NCBI RefSeq assembly: GCF_026210795.1 | Contig: NC_089436.1 | Span: 1,736,001-1,800,000 of the forward strand | Source of the DNA: Rhizophagus irregularis | Lineage: Eukaryota; Glomeromycota; Glomeromycetes; Glomerales; Glomeraceae | Length of the DNA: 64,000 bases | Direction: 5' to 3' | Notes under the pieces: model-generated | Seen by the model: only the letters and a program-made list of their open reading frames with translations | Told to the model about the DNA's origin: nothing | The model's database searches: none | In this document: in pieces, positions 34,388-46,485 of the stretch | Numbering within the stretch: position 1 is the stretch's first letter | Layout: each line of letters starts with the position of its first letter | Position numbers and translations under genes: made by a program

Positions 34388-36117
34388 TATAATTTATGGA
34401 AGCTTACTACCGATGGCATGACAATCACATGAACAAGAGACAGCAATATAATGCTATTCTATTAAATTAATATTTTCTTTATTAAATTTTACTTTTTTTT
34501 TTATTATTATTACTATAAATTATTTAATAATATAGGGAGTAAGTTATTTATTTATTTCTATTATTACTTATTATATAATATTTGTATTCTTATCTTTAGA
34601 AATGGAATTTGTAAAAAAAATTTATATTTTTGGTGTTCAATTACAGTAATATGTATTAATTTATTTTTTTATTCTATATTATTAATAGTCTAATTAAGAT
34701 GTTTTCATTAATAAAAATATTATAATTCATATTGCAATATTTAATGCTATAGCATTTACTTTACATATATTTTTCATTTTGCAATATTTGTGGTATAAAA
34801 AAAATAATACCAAGTAAACTTTTTCTGATTATTTTCAGGGGTGCTGAACAATTTTAATTAGAGTGACTTCTTCATTTAAACTATAGTTTTCATGAAAATA
34901 TATACTATGGTATTAAGCACCAGTAGTATGATTTAGTAAAATCAATTATTTAGAAAAAAAGTTTCAAAACTTCACTTTAAAACTTACCAATTTAAACCTA
35001 AAAATCAATATCAATACATAAAATTGAAATTCATTAAAAAAAGATACAAAAAAAAAATTTGAAGATTTTTACTTTTGAAGATAAGTCTGAAGCTATATAT
35101 ATTGCCATTTAGGACATAAAAAAAAAATAAACTGAACATTAGTTAGGCGATATAAAGTTAAAAAATTGGTTCTCATATCAAAATTTGCTTCAATTTAACC
35201 CGGCCGCACGGCCTTTTATTTTTTTTAGAATAAAATTTTTTTCATCCGATCATGTAATACAGAAGATTTCATATGTAACATTTATATTAATATAACAATT
35301 CAATAAAAAGTCAGACAGATTTTATATATCAAGTTAATTACAAGTTTATTTCTCATGTTTTATTGTAGTTTTTTAAAAATTTTTTTTTTTTATTGTTCGT
35401 TAAATGTTAGGCATTTACATAGCAGATAGTATTACGATATATCAGATATGCGTACAAATTTAATTTATCATGCGACATAGTTTAGAGCAATTTAATTGGT
35501 TAACAAAAAAAAAAAAATTTAAGATTCCCGCTCACAATCGTCGGCCGGGATATGAGAACCAATTTTTTAACTTTATGTCGCCTTATGTTCATTAAAATTA
35601 AAATATAAAAAAAAATATTTCAATTTTTATCTTCAAAATAAAAGTCCAGAGCCATACTTTAGCATCTAGAACTTAAAAATATGAAAAATAAATATTAGTG
35701 ATGTTTATTAAATAATAATATAAAAAAATATAAAAAAAGAATTTTAAAGATAAAGATTTTACCTTTAAAATAAGAGTCTGAAGCCATTTTTTAACATTTA
35801 AAACCTAAAAAAAATTAAAAAAAATGAATATTAATACTGTTTGTTAATGATGTAAACAATATGTGTTTCTTTCTTAATTCTTAATTGCAATAATTGCAAT
35901 ATACAACTCCTTTTTTCTTTGCATTATTCTATTTTGCCGATTCTTGCCATTTGTATTATGAAGTAAATAATATGTGTCTCTTTTATTTATTTTTATACAA
36001 TTCTTATCCCTTTACAATGACATTTTTTTTATATTACATCTCTTTTGCAATGATATCTTTTATACTACATTATGTCTTTTTTATACTTCCTTTATTTTTT
36101 CATTATTTTCTTTAAGT
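34388..36117. other. AT-rich intergenic with an inverted-repeat insertion and direct repeats
   Basis: Three direct copies of a phrase like AAGTCTGAAGCCAT...ACATAAAAA occur near 35,075-35,125, 35,640-35,690 and 35,770-35,815. Between the first two lies the inverted-repeat structure described separately (35,133-35,591). The rest (34,390-35,060 and 35,820-36,117) is featureless AT-rich DNA. Confidence 0.5.
35133..35591. mobile_element. Inverted-repeat element, 459 bp, about 45-bp arms
   Basis: Left arm 35,133-35,178 (TGAACATTAGTTAGGCGATA then AAAGTTAAAAAATTGG and TTCTCATATC) is the inverse of 35,549-35,591. The interior has two GC-rich spots just inside each arm (CCCGGCCGCACGGCC near 35,200; CGTCGGCCGGG near 35,540). 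No ORF. No target duplication was identified, so the class is open. Confidence 0.6.
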
Positions 36118-36899
36118 CTTCCAGTTCTCAACCTTAATATAAGTGATTCTAGTACTATAAACTTATATAAAGGTAAAGTATTTTCAAGTTGGGAGTTATG
36201 TGATTCATTTATAAATAAGTGGAATAAAAATAAAGGTTTTTGTATAATAAAAAATAAAGTAACTAAAGAGAAAGATTATATCAGAAGAAGGACCTACATT
36301 TGTAAATATAGGAATAAGTACACTTCAAATTCTAATAAAGACACCAATACCAAAAAGATATCATATTCATAGTGTTTAAATGCTTCTTATTCTAAAGAAA
36401 ATAATTCAAATTTCTCAGTTTTTATTAACAAAATTGTGGATGAACATAATCATGAGTTGAATATAAAAGCTATTGCATTTAGAAAAGGTAAAAGATTTAG
36501 TGATGAAATGTTAAAGGATATACAATTCTTGACAAATCACTGTAAAATAAAAGCTACTATACAAAGAAGATATTTAGAAGCTAAATATTCTACTTATTCA
36601 CTATATAGCAGAGACTTATATGTAGCAATTCAAAAGTTTCATCTTACAATAAAATCACTTTCAAATGATACAACCAAGATGTCAAATTGACTTAATCAAC
36701 AAAAAGAGATAGATTCAAAATAAGTAGTGGGATAAGATGATGATAACACATTAACATATTTAGTATAGATAATACCAGCTCAAGTAGAAAGCTGGATTCT
36801 TTATAGTAATTGCATTATTAATGATGTTACTTATAAAATAAATAGATATGAAATGGCATTATCATTTTTTGTAGATAATATGAAAAACATTATTTTCGC

Positions 36900-38252
36900 A
36901 GGACCCCAGACATCACATATATAACTTATAACTGATCTGCATAAATTTAGCACTTTTTGCTTCTGCTAAAATAGACCTAATTTGCTAAAAATCAAATTAT
37001 CACATTTTAAATCTATACTAATTTACTAAAACTCAAAATATGAGTTATAGTAAAATTTAAATAATATAGGTTTAAATATGCTTAATAAAATATAATTTCA
37101 GTTTATTAAAATTATTTGTAAATTGGTAAATTTAATTGTCAATTTACCAAAATTAACAATCTTTTTTTTTTATTATCAATAAAAAAATAAATAATTAATA
37201 ACAACTGACTTTTTGCCAAAAAAGACCTTTTTTTTATTCTCAGTTTTTTACAATTATTTTAGCATCCAGTGATCTGATTCATGCAGTTTTTTTTATTTTG
37301 TAGAGCTCGATGAGGGCTACAAAACAAAAAAAAGTTCATATAAATTGGACTGCTAGATGCCGAGATAATCGCAAAAAATGTGATTTTTTTTTTGAAATTT
37401 AGGCCAATTTGCTAAAAAGTTACTCTCTGAGTTGTATATGTAATGTCTGGGGTCCTATATAAATTAAACTGTCAATTTTTATAATTTATAATTAAAAATA
37501 TGTAGATTATAGATAAAATAATAATTAATAAAAATAATAAATTAAATATAAATAATTATTAAAAAATAAAATGTTGCGAAACTAATTGGACAGTTTTTGG
37601 CCTGCATTATGCTTAATTTTGGCCGGAATTATACTTAATTTTGGCCAAAATATAACCCGGACCCCGAAACTAATATTTTTAAAAATATTATCTATAAAAG
37701 TTAAAAAAAAGGATAAGTCAAATTTAAAAAAAAGTACCAATTTGCTCAAATATAAAATATGACTTTGTAAAATCAACACAATTTGCTAAAATTCATAATT
37801 ATGACTATTAATTAATTTTCAATCAATTTGCTCTATCTAAAATTATGAGTTTAACCTAGAGCTCGGACTCGAGTTAGGATGAGTCAACTCGAGTAAAACG
37901 AGTCAAGAATTTTTTTGACTCGAAGAGTACTCGAGTCCAGGACTCGAGTCAGGACTTGAGTTAACTCAAGTTAATTTGAGCCAAAGTTAAAGTGCAGGCC
38001 AAAAAACTTATCCATAATTTTACCCAGACTGTTATAGTTATAGTGCTGGCAGGAATTACAAATAGGGTTCAGCTAGCACTATCAACCACGTGATCCTGGT
38101 TGACTCGAGTCAAGAAATTTCCAACTCAAGTGCAAGTTCAACTCGAGTCAACTCAAGTTACATGAGTGCGAGTCTAAGCTTTAGTTTAACCTAATTTTGA
38201 TTGAATTTGCTAAAACTCAAATGTGAGTTATATATGTGATATCTGGAGTCCT
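36900..38252. mobile_element. hAT-like element, 1353 bp, inserted in the MULE relic
   Basis: Ends: left AGGACCCCAGACATCACATA, right (reverse complement) AGGACTCCAGATATCACATA. Flanks are ATTTTCGC (36,892-36,899) and ATTTTTGC (38,253-38,260), an 8-bp duplication with one mismatch. A second right-type end (CTGGGGTCCT, to 37,456) lies inside, so a shorter 557-bp copy (36,900-37,456) is nested or this is a fused pair. The interior also carries GGCC/AATTA core words (37,590-37,650) and the CTCGAG repeat (37,858-38,185). No transposase. Confidence 0.7.
37858..38185. repeat. CTCGAG-word repeat with two arms and a CTGGC core
   Basis: 37,858-37,984 and 38,096-38,185 are packed with ACTCGAGT, GACTCGAGTC, GAGTCAACTC and similar self-complementary words. 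The spacer between (37,985-38,095) contains CAGGCCAA, TTATAGTGCTGGCAGGAATT and CACGTGATCC. This is close to the core in the MITE at 5,513-5,942 (TTATAGTGCTGGCTAGAATT). No ORF. Confidence 0.65.
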
Positions 38253-38937
38253 ATTTTTGCGTAGGATTTACTTATAAATGAAAGTAAGGAATTCTATTTT
38301 TGGTTATTCAGTTAGATCCTTGAGGTTACAGGTATCTAACCAACTGTAATATTGACAGATTCAGATCCAACAGTTAATACTACAGTAAAAGAAATATTCA
38401 CTAATACTTATCCACTTATCCAATTCATTATGCATTTCATATTACCCAAAATCTTCATAAGAACCTCTGAAAACCTCTTGAAGACCAATATGAAAAGTTT
38501 ATCTAAGACTTTTATTATCATAGAAATAGTTTTGTTCATATAACATTTTCAAATCATTTTGCAAAGTTGATTGAAGAATACCCACAAAGTAAAAAATATC
38601 TAGAAGGTTTATATAAATCAAGAGACTATTGAGCATATTCGTATACAAGTTTCAAGTTTACTGGGGGTATGATTGCTTATTTACAGGTTGAATTTATCAA
38701 TTCCTATATCAAAAGAATGCTGTTTAACTCAGATGTTTCTTTTTATAGACTTATAAATGAAATTTATAAGTTGTTTAATGAGCAGGATAAAAAAACAGAT
38801 GCCAATATTAGAAACTTGCAATTTCATCGGTAAAAAATCAAGAACAGGTGAATTTTTTATTTAAAAGGGTAGATAAAAGCTGTCAAAGATTTCTTAAGTT
38901 ATTCCAAAATTACAAAGAGATGAAATTAACCAACATA

Positions 38938-39860
38938 TGGGCTGATTTGTCTACCTTTAATTAAAATATTAATTTTATTACATTTTTATTATACAAAATA
39001 CTATATAATATACAGTAAATTGGAAATGAGTATTAAAAAATTTTTATTTAATGTTATTATACTATAATTTGGTAAATATTTCTTTTAAATTAATATAATT
39101 CTTAGCACTTACTATATATGTTAAAAATTTGTATCTCAACTTAAAACGTAAATATCTTCAGATCCAGTGATCCAATTGGCAAGCTCTTTTTTCGTTCATA
39201 TAGACCAGATCAAAGGCTTTTCAAAGAGTCTAAATTTATAAAAAATGGATCAGTGGATCCCAAGATATTTGCATTTAAGCATGTTAAAAAGTTCATACCT
39301 CAACTTTAAACGTAAATATCTCCGGATCTAATGATTCAATCGGCATGCTCTTTTTTCGCCTATAAAGCTCAGAACAAGGGCTTTCCAACGAGCCTAAAAT
39401 TATAGAAAACGGATCAGTGAATCTTGATATATTTGCGTTTAAAGATGGTAATACAAACTCTGATATAAAATAATTATTTTTATTGTTTGAAAATATTTAT
39501 TATGATACCATCTTTTATATGATATTTTTATTATACTTTTATAAACATTTATAGCTACTAAGGCTATATAAATTTTTATTTTACTTTATATTTATTAAAA
39601 TATACTTACTTTTTAATAATATATGTTAAAAATTCCATATATATGAGAAATGGGTTTTTTATTAGTGAAATGGGTTTTTTCACAGCTCTTTTACATTTAA
39701 TAATTTAAGTTTCGCAAATGTAAATTTTTGTTCAACTTATTATTTAGTCAAGTGATCATCAATCAGATGATTTTTTGGTATTACAAAACAATTTTGAGTA
39801 ACAAAAATTGTGAAAATCAATCAATAACTCTTTTTAATGTAGAGTAGACAAATCAGCCCA
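38938..39860. mobile_element. TA-flanked element, 923 bp, inserted in the MULE relic
   Basis: 17-bp perfect terminal inverted repeats (TGGGCTGATTTGTCTAC at 38,938-38,954 and its complement at 39,844-39,860), with TA duplicated at 38,936-38,937 and 39,861-39,862. Removing the element and one TA rejoins the transposase frame (KEMKLTNI then SVYYVANLVEQW), supporting the boundaries. The interior holds a duplicated segment of about 170 bp (AAACGTAAATATCT, CGGATCAGTG; copies around 39,145-39,290 and 39,308-39,455). No ORF. Tc1/mariner-like by target site. Confidence 0.85.
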
Positions 39861-40797
39861 TATGATCAGTCTATTATGTTGCAAATTTAGTTGAACAATG
39901 GGAGTCAACAATTGATGAATCTTATGAAGAAGATGGAGAATATGATGATAATCTTTAAGCTACTATAGACTAGTTGATAAAAGTTGGTGGTTGGAATAAT
40001 ATCAAAGAAACATGGAAGATAAAGGTTAGTAATTCATTAAAATCCAAACATTATATCATTCTTTTAAAAAATAAAGCACACTTATATTTATATTTTATAA
40101 TTATCTGAAAAGAAATAGTTTGTAGACATTATTTTTAAGTTATGTTGAATACTTAAGAAGCCAAATTTTATATTAGGCTTATTTCATCTAGATAGTATCA
40201 AGAAAATAAAGATGCATCAAATAAACCATTTATTGTTACTGATAAGTTCAATAACCCATCTGCAACTATAAAAAGTGATATTATTAACAATTATTTATAT
40301 GCCATTGATAAAGAAAAGTAAAACTTTCTTGAACAGCAAATGAACATTCTTGACAAAAAAATAATATATGGTAATCTTCATGAAACATACAAGAAAGCAT
40401 TACAAAAAGCTTTACAAAAGAAATTCTGATCATTACAACTAATTGAAATTCTTGAAAATTTTACTATTAATGAAAATAATAGTAAAGATGAAGTTGAATC
40501 AAATAATGAATCTGAAAAAGAATTAGATGATATAGGTGATAAAAGTAATGAAGAGGTGTTTCAATTACAAAATCCAAAAATTAGGCGAGATAAAGGAAGG
40601 CCAGCTAGTACAAGAAAGTATAAAGCATCACATGAAAAAGAAGGGAATAGTAAAACAAAGTAACAATAGCGTTGTAAAAAATGTGAGCAATTGGAACATT
40701 ATTAAAAGAATTGCAATGCATAGGTTAAATTTAATAATTAGTTTAGATAATTGATATGTACATTGATTGATTATTTTAGTAAATAAAGTAGTAAGTA

Positions 40798-40994
40798 CAG
40801 TTGACCCCCTATATAATCACCCCTTATATAATCACATCATATAAAATTTCCCTTTATAAGCACACCATATTTTGGCCCAATGTACTAATAAATATATTAG
40901 AAAAACCTCTTCTATAGTCACAACATATGACTTTTTTTATAATCACATCCTTTTTTTCAGTTCTGAGAGGTGTGACTATAAAGGAGGTTGATTG
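40798..40994. mobile_element. TA-flanked MITE, 197 bp
   Basis: Ends CAGTTGACCCCCTATATAAT (left) and CAATCAACCTCCTTTATAGT (reverse complement of the right end). TA is duplicated at 40,796-40,797 and 40,995-40,996. The words TATAATCAC and TATAGTCAC are repeated in the arms. The middle contains TTTTGGCCCAA. It lies just downstream of the MULE relic. Confidence 0.8.
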
Positions 40995-41202
40995 TATTGA
41001 TTTTGGTTTTACTGCTTTTACGGTTTATTTTTTCACGATTTTGTAATTTTAATTGTAGATGACACCAGAATTTTGAATAGTAAAAGCATCAAAAAGTTAA
41101 TGGTATACGTGTTTTAAACATATTTTTATTTCATATTTATAATCATCAATGTCACCAAAAATCCGAATCACTATATCATTAAAAAAAAAAGTTTTTCCAG
41201 TG

Positions 41203-41276
41203 CAGGAATCAAACTGGCATTTCAGAGTAAAAAAAACTACAATTATTCAGTGTTTTACCAATTGAACTAATTGGAT
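41203..41276 (-). pseudogene. tRNA-like relic
   Basis: The minus strand resembles a decayed tRNA: a 5' acceptor half TCCAATT with a partly matching 3' half CACTGGA, an A-box-like AGTTCAATTGGTAAAAC, a loop region interrupted by a run of T, and a degenerate B box (GTTTGATTCC). Stem pairing is too poor for a working tRNA. It may be a dead tRNA or the head of a tRNA-derived retroposon. Confidence 0.35.
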
Positions 41277-41279
41277 ATA

Positions 41280-41549
41280 TTTTTTAACGTTAAGATTACT
41301 TATCTTTGTTTTATTGAAGAATTGGGTATTTTTATTATTATCGCATGGTAACGTTAAGATTATTTTTATTATATATAAGTTATGTGATCAATATGATCAC
41401 ATGATAAGTGGCGATGCATCGCCATGGCAATAAATTAACTCTATTATTTTTATTAATTTGATATTATTCTTTTAAAATTACTTTATTTTTTTTTAATTAG
41501 CCCAAAAAAAAATTTTTAATTTTTTTAATTTTTTATTTAATTTGAATTT
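41280..41549. other. AT-rich spacer
   Basis: Contains a small palindrome (TGATCAATATGATCACATGATAA near 41,388-41,404) and otherwise AT-rich DNA. Confidence 0.3.
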
Positions 41550-42080
41550 TTTATATTTTTTTTATTTTTATACCCTTTAATTTCAAAGTTTTGTTATTTC
41601 TAAATATTGCTTTATTTAATTTGAATTTTTTATATTTTTTTATTTTTATACCCTTTAATTTCAAAGTTTTGTTATTTTTAAATATTGCTTTATTTAATTT
41701 GAATTTTTTATATTTTTTTTATTTTTATACCCTTTAATTTCAAAGTTTTGTTATTTCTAAATATTGCTTTATTTAATTTGAATTTTTTATATTTTTTTAT
41801 TTTTATACCCTTTAATTTCAAAGTTTTGTTATTTTTAAATATTGCTTTATTTAATTTGAATTTTTTATATTTTTTTTTATTTTTATACCCTTTAATTTCA
41901 AAGTTTTGTTATTTCTAAATATTGCTTTATTTAATTTGAATTTTTTATATTTTTTTATTTTTATACCCTTTAATTTCAAAGTTTTGTTATTTCCAAATAT
42001 TGCTTTATTTAATTTGAATTTTTTATATTTTTTTTTATTTTTATACCCTTTAATTTCAAAGTCTAAATATTGCTTTATAT
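41550..42080. repeat. Tandem repeat, about 79-bp unit, about 7 copies
   Basis: Seven copies with CCCTTTAA at 41,573, 41,651, 41,730, 41,808, 41,888, 41,966 and 42,046 (spacing 78-80 bp). The unit contains ATTGCTTTATTTAATTTG and ACCCTTTAATTTCAAAG. Alternate copies match each other best (TTATTTCTAAAT versus TTATTTTTAAAT), implying growth in pairs of about 157 bp. Open frames here on both strands are repeat artefacts. Confidence 0.9.
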
Positions 42081-42236
42081 TAAAATTACAGAAAAACATG
42101 TCATTATCAAATTAGATTTAATTTTATTTAATTTTTTAAAGTAAAAAATAATATTTTTAATTTCAAAAGTTTGGCCCCTTATACCTTATACCCCGCGTAT
42201 GTTTATAACAATTGCGTTCATATTATATTATCTGTT

Positions 42237-42266
42237 GAATTATATATATATATATATATATATATT
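42237..42266. repeat. (TA)n microsatellite
   Basis: About 13 TA dinucleotides in a row. Beyond it, an open frame at 42,288-42,524 (plus) reads FSDSDFQIGKKKKQSK and so on. Its start would be a non-ATG codon unless spliced from the TTTTCAG at about 42,264-42,270. It has no recognised domain and is not called as a gene. Confidence 0.6.
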
Positions 42267-42524
42267 TTCAGTAAAACTTGTTAAACCTTGCGCTTTAGTG
42301 ATTCAGATTTTCAAATTGGTAAAAAAAAAAAGCAATCAAAACGTCTGTCTACAAGACCATTTGAATGTATAATAAACGCGAAAGCAAAAACAAGAATTTC
42401 AATGAATTATATTGAAAAAATTTTACCTTTTAAAAATGCCGTGTATTTATTTCATAACATTTCGTCTCGTTTATGCGATAACTATCTAAAGTCAAGGTAC
42501 AAATGTACAAATTTCCTTATCTGA

Positions 42525-43158
42525 TACTTTTTTTTTTTTTTTTATAAGACGAAAATCAGGGAAAGTCGATCAACCCTTTCGAAATAAACTTTATAAACAA
42601 ATTTTTTTTTTAAAAAAAAAACATATTTGATACTGTAAGTAAAAAAAAAACAATATTATATACAGTAGTAGGATTAAAATTTTTTTTATTAATTATATTT
42701 TCATATATTTCAGTAAAAACTTAATTTAAATTAATTATGTTATTAAAAAGAAAAGAATTATCCCGGCTAACTAAAAATTCTCATAAACTAACGAAAAAAA
42801 TAATTTATTGAGTATATCGGTAATATATACGTAATGAAAAAGTAACGAAAAAAAATGAATGATAAAATTTTACATTGTAACGAATGAGTATTTACTAATG
42901 GCGTGTGTGTATGGTTAATAAATATTATAAACAAGAAAAAAAAAATTCTATTGTATGTGCAAGAAAGAAAAATGTATGTGAATAAATTCTTAAATTATTT
43001 CGTTCGTAAAAAAAAAAAAAATGCCAATTTTTTTTGCCAATTCTAAGTTTATACAAATGTGAAAATAAACATAGGTAATCATATTAAATCTATATATACA
43101 TAAAATAAAGTTTTAACAAAATTATGCCAATTCCTGTATTGTCATTTCTCATATTCTT
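42525..43158. other. AT-rich 3' flank of the Zn2Cys6 gene
   Basis: Poly-A/poly-T tracts, with no gene or element identified. Likely contains the 3' UTR of the minus-strand transcription factor gene (polyadenylation-like AATAAA at several places on the minus strand). Confidence 0.4.
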
Positions 43159-46100
43159 TTAGCATATTTCATATTCCTCAAAACTTCTAAAACTACCGAT
43201 ATCCATCATTGTAACGTTATTTGATTCAAATTGATCATAATCGGTATCGTATATTGAAGTATCAATATCGGTAGGTGAAGTTACTCTTATTTTTTCTAAT
43301 AAATTAATCGATGATTCGTCGTTTTGATTATCAAAATATAATGCGTTAATTTCTTTTTCTTTTTCCGAAAATGAAGATGATGAAGACGAAGATGAAGAAG
43401 AAAATGGAGATGACATTCTCGATCTTGAACGTGAAGAAGTCGGAGTAGTTGTGGGGATGTTATTGAAAAAATTAAAAGTGGTTTCAATCGGTGTGGTTGA
43501 ACTGCTATAATTAAAAGATATACGGCTATTATCATCATCATATATTAAAGACGATTCATTTTCTTCTAAAATAACACAATCATTGTTATTTTCGGAAGTA
43601 AATGAATTGACATTGCTATCATTTATGTCCGTGAAAACATACCTTTGCGATTGCTGTAAGGTAGGAGAGATAGGTGATGAACTTGGTGAGGTGGTAAAAA
43701 TTTCTTGAGTGATGGGTTTAAGTGACTGATTTGAACGAGAATGCGATGATAAAGAATGTGATTTAAAGGTATTTAGATTCATAGAAGATGTGGAACTAGG
43801 GAGTGATTGTGTTCGTTGAGGTTGTAAATAACTTGCTGAAGAAGAAACTATTGAAGGAGTTTGATTGGCTGATGATGTAGGTGTAATGTGATCGTATGAA
43901 GAATTATCACTAAATATGTCCCAAATTTGTCCACTTGAAGTATTCATCTGAGATTGTTGCATTTGCGCAGCAAATGGATCCGTGAATAATGATTCGGCAG
44001 ATGTAATATTTACGGGAACGAATTGTTGATTCCCTCCATTATCTCCTTGAATATAAGGACTTGATTGTTGAATTTGATTTGAAGAAGGTTCATTTCTCTT
44101 TTGTGGTACAATTGATTGAACTGAATTGGTTGATTTCATGTTATTTACACTTTCAATCGAGCAAGGTTCAGAAGTTATTTTAATCTGAGGAAGTGAGGAA
44201 GAATTTCCTAAACCAAGATTACTTAAACCAAAAGAACTTAAGGTTAAATCCAACCCATCAGGATTAACGATTTCTCCACTTGGTGTGATACCAAAAATTT
44301 CTTCATGACTAAATTTATCTTGATATTTTATCAAAGTACTTTCAAGTAAAGAAGTTGTTTTTTGTACCAATTCTTTCATTATATTATTTTGTCTATAGAA
44401 TTGACAAATTTTGACGGTTTTAATTACATTTTTATATGAATTAATCGCTAAACCTCTTTGTGGAGATGTTATATTTATCGAATGAACTTTTGCTGCTTTG
44501 CAAAGACAATAAAACATTGCTGGGAAAGATACGCAAGAATGAACATCCAATGCTTCGACTAATAAAATAAAATATAAAATTTTATATTTAGTATAATTTT
44601 TATTTTACACGTATAAAAAAAAAAAGTAAAAGTTAAAAAAAATTGATGATTTACCTCCGATATTAGTTATTTTATTCGCCGCAGTATTACAAATATTCAT
44701 ACTCTTTATAAAAGTTCTACTAGTTCTAAAATTTCGATCTCCTCTTCTTAATTTATCATACTCGGCAACGTATGGATAATGCAATAATAAATATAAAGTT
44801 TGATGAAGCATATGTAAAGATGCGACATGACCAGGTAAATTATGTGGGGAAGGAATATTTTGTGATGAAGGAGCATAATTTAAATATGGAGGTAATTCTC
44901 TAGACCATTCAGATAATAAAGATTCAAAAATATCTATAGTAGCGTGATGATTCCATGAAGCTTGTAATCCAGCACAAGAAACTGTTTGTAGATGTTCCAA
45001 AATTTGTCCGGTAAGTTTCGCAATACGAATATAACTAATAAAAATATTTATTTGTTGTTTATAATTAGAACTATTAGAATAAGAAGTAGAACTTGAGCTA
45101 CCCTCATTATTTTGAAAATTTATATCATCTTGATCAATTTCATCTGGAGAAGGAAGATCAATATCACACATTTTATCATTAATAACTAATGGATCCCCAG
45201 TGTTAAGTGAATTTAATCTATCAAGAATGAAACAGCCCCACCAAACTAGTTTTTTAGTTTGACGATCTTTTGCACCTTGATATGCTGCGCCATTTTTACG
45301 ATTTAATTCAATAGTTTGAGCCATTTTAATCGCAATGGAAGAATATGTTTGGGAACGATATGAAGAAGGTTTGCCTTGATCAACCATATAAAGTAATATT
45401 AACGCTTGAATTGTTGATAATCTAGGAACGTCAATAAAATAATCCAACAATCCTGAAAAAAAAAAAAATTTTTATTTTAGATAAATTGTAATTTTTGATT
45501 GTGACCATTATTATTATTATTATTTTAACTTACTTCTCGCTCGGTCATAAAAAAATTGAGAACTATATTCGCTATTCTGTTTTACAGTGGGTGGAAACAT
45601 TGCACCAACAGCCATAATAACTTGGAGTAATAATTTTGAAGGTTGATTTTCATCATTCACATTTTTCAACAAGCGATAGAAATTTCCATGATTAATAATA
45701 GGAAGATATGGATGTACATATTTAAAATATCTTTCGAATAATGATGATGATATATCTTCAGGAATTGGCTTTAAATTAACAGGTAAATTTGGCAATGGAG
45801 GGTCGACATAATCGGATAATGCGTTATCCGAATTTTGATTATCAAGCATTAGGTAAGATAATGTATTACTTTGTAAAGTATTTGATGCATTTGGATGAAT
45901 CAAATTATTTAAAAGAATTTCATCATCATCATTAGTTAATTCATCAGAGTAACCAGGATAATTTTGTGACATATCAGAAAATTCTAAATGAATAGTAATT
46001 ATAAAGATATTATAAAATATTAAAACATTGTTTTTTTTTTAAAAAAAATAAAATATTAATTTATGAAGAAATATAATAATTCACGTTTTATGTCTTTTGA

Positions 46101-46485
46101 AAGATTGGAAATATCAGGAATGGTATCTTTATTTACGAGGTTAACCAAAAGAGATTCAATTGTATGTAGTCTATCTTCAATTAAAGCAACGAATCCTTTA
46201 GGAGGACCCCTAGGTCGTTTCGCAGATGCATCACTGAATGTGCATTGATAATCTAAAAGAAATAAGATACAAAAATTAAAAATCCATTGTATATTTATTA
46301 TTTATATATTGAATAATTTTTTACTTACTTCCACGTTGGCAATTTGCGCAAGGTGATTCACCATCACATTTGACCTTTCGCCTACGACAAGTATCACATG
46401 CCGTCGTTATTTTTACTCTTTTATTTTCTTGAGAGTCACAGTTTGAGTCGTCAACAATCATATCGTCTAATATGATCAAACTCAT
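43159..46485 (-). CDS. Zn2Cys6 fungal-specific transcription factor (990 aa, 5 exons)
   Basis: Minus-strand exons 46485-46329, 46252-46085, 45983-45534, 45452-44655 and 44558-43159 join in frame (2973 nt). A perfect Zn2Cys6 cluster spans exons 1 and 2: Cys30, 33, 40, 46, 49 and 56 (CDTCRRRKVKC, DGESPCANC, QRGNYQC), with the basic RRRK loop that contacts DNA. A linker and a probable dimerisation helix (VALIEDRLHTIESLLVNLVN) follow. A fungal-specific transcription factor domain covers roughly residues 180-470 (SSLFERYFKYVHPYLPIINH, LLLQVIMAVGAMF, RLSTIQALILLYMV, KLVWWGCFILDRLNS). The C-terminal 400 residues are Ser/Gln/Asn-rich with an acidic end, consistent with an activation region. It is related in plan to fungal nutrient regulators of the Gal4/XlnR type, but the target genes cannot be told. 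Confidence 0.93.

Larger units (their letters stand above)
36118..40754 (+). pseudogene. Broken MULE/FAR1-type transposase, split by insertions
   Basis: Plus-strand fragments appear in transposase order. The FAR1-like zinc-binding region is 36,118-36,372 (SSWELCDSFINKWNKNKGF, IRRRTYICKYRNKY), followed by KIVDEHNHELN and FRKGKRFSDEMLKDIQFLTN (36,436-36,690). After an insertion, the catalytic core is near 38,300-38,900 (DSDPTVNTTVKEIFTNTYPL, NSYIKRMLFNSDVSFYRLIN). After a second insertion come YYVANLVEQWESTIDESYEE and a C-terminal stretch with KGRPASTRKY and a zinc-knuckle-like KKCEQLEHYYK (about 39,880-40,754). Multiple stops and frameshifts are present. Related to the minus-strand relic at 2,010-5,373. 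Confidence 0.8.

Noticed and set aside
41851-42115. Open frames on both strands within 41.85-42.12 kb
   Set aside because: They are produced by the 79-bp tandem repeat; the peptide repeats with the DNA unit.
42288-42524. Open frame of 78 codons before the transcription factor
   Set aside because: No ATG at its start, only a possible acceptor site, and no upstream exon could be identified.
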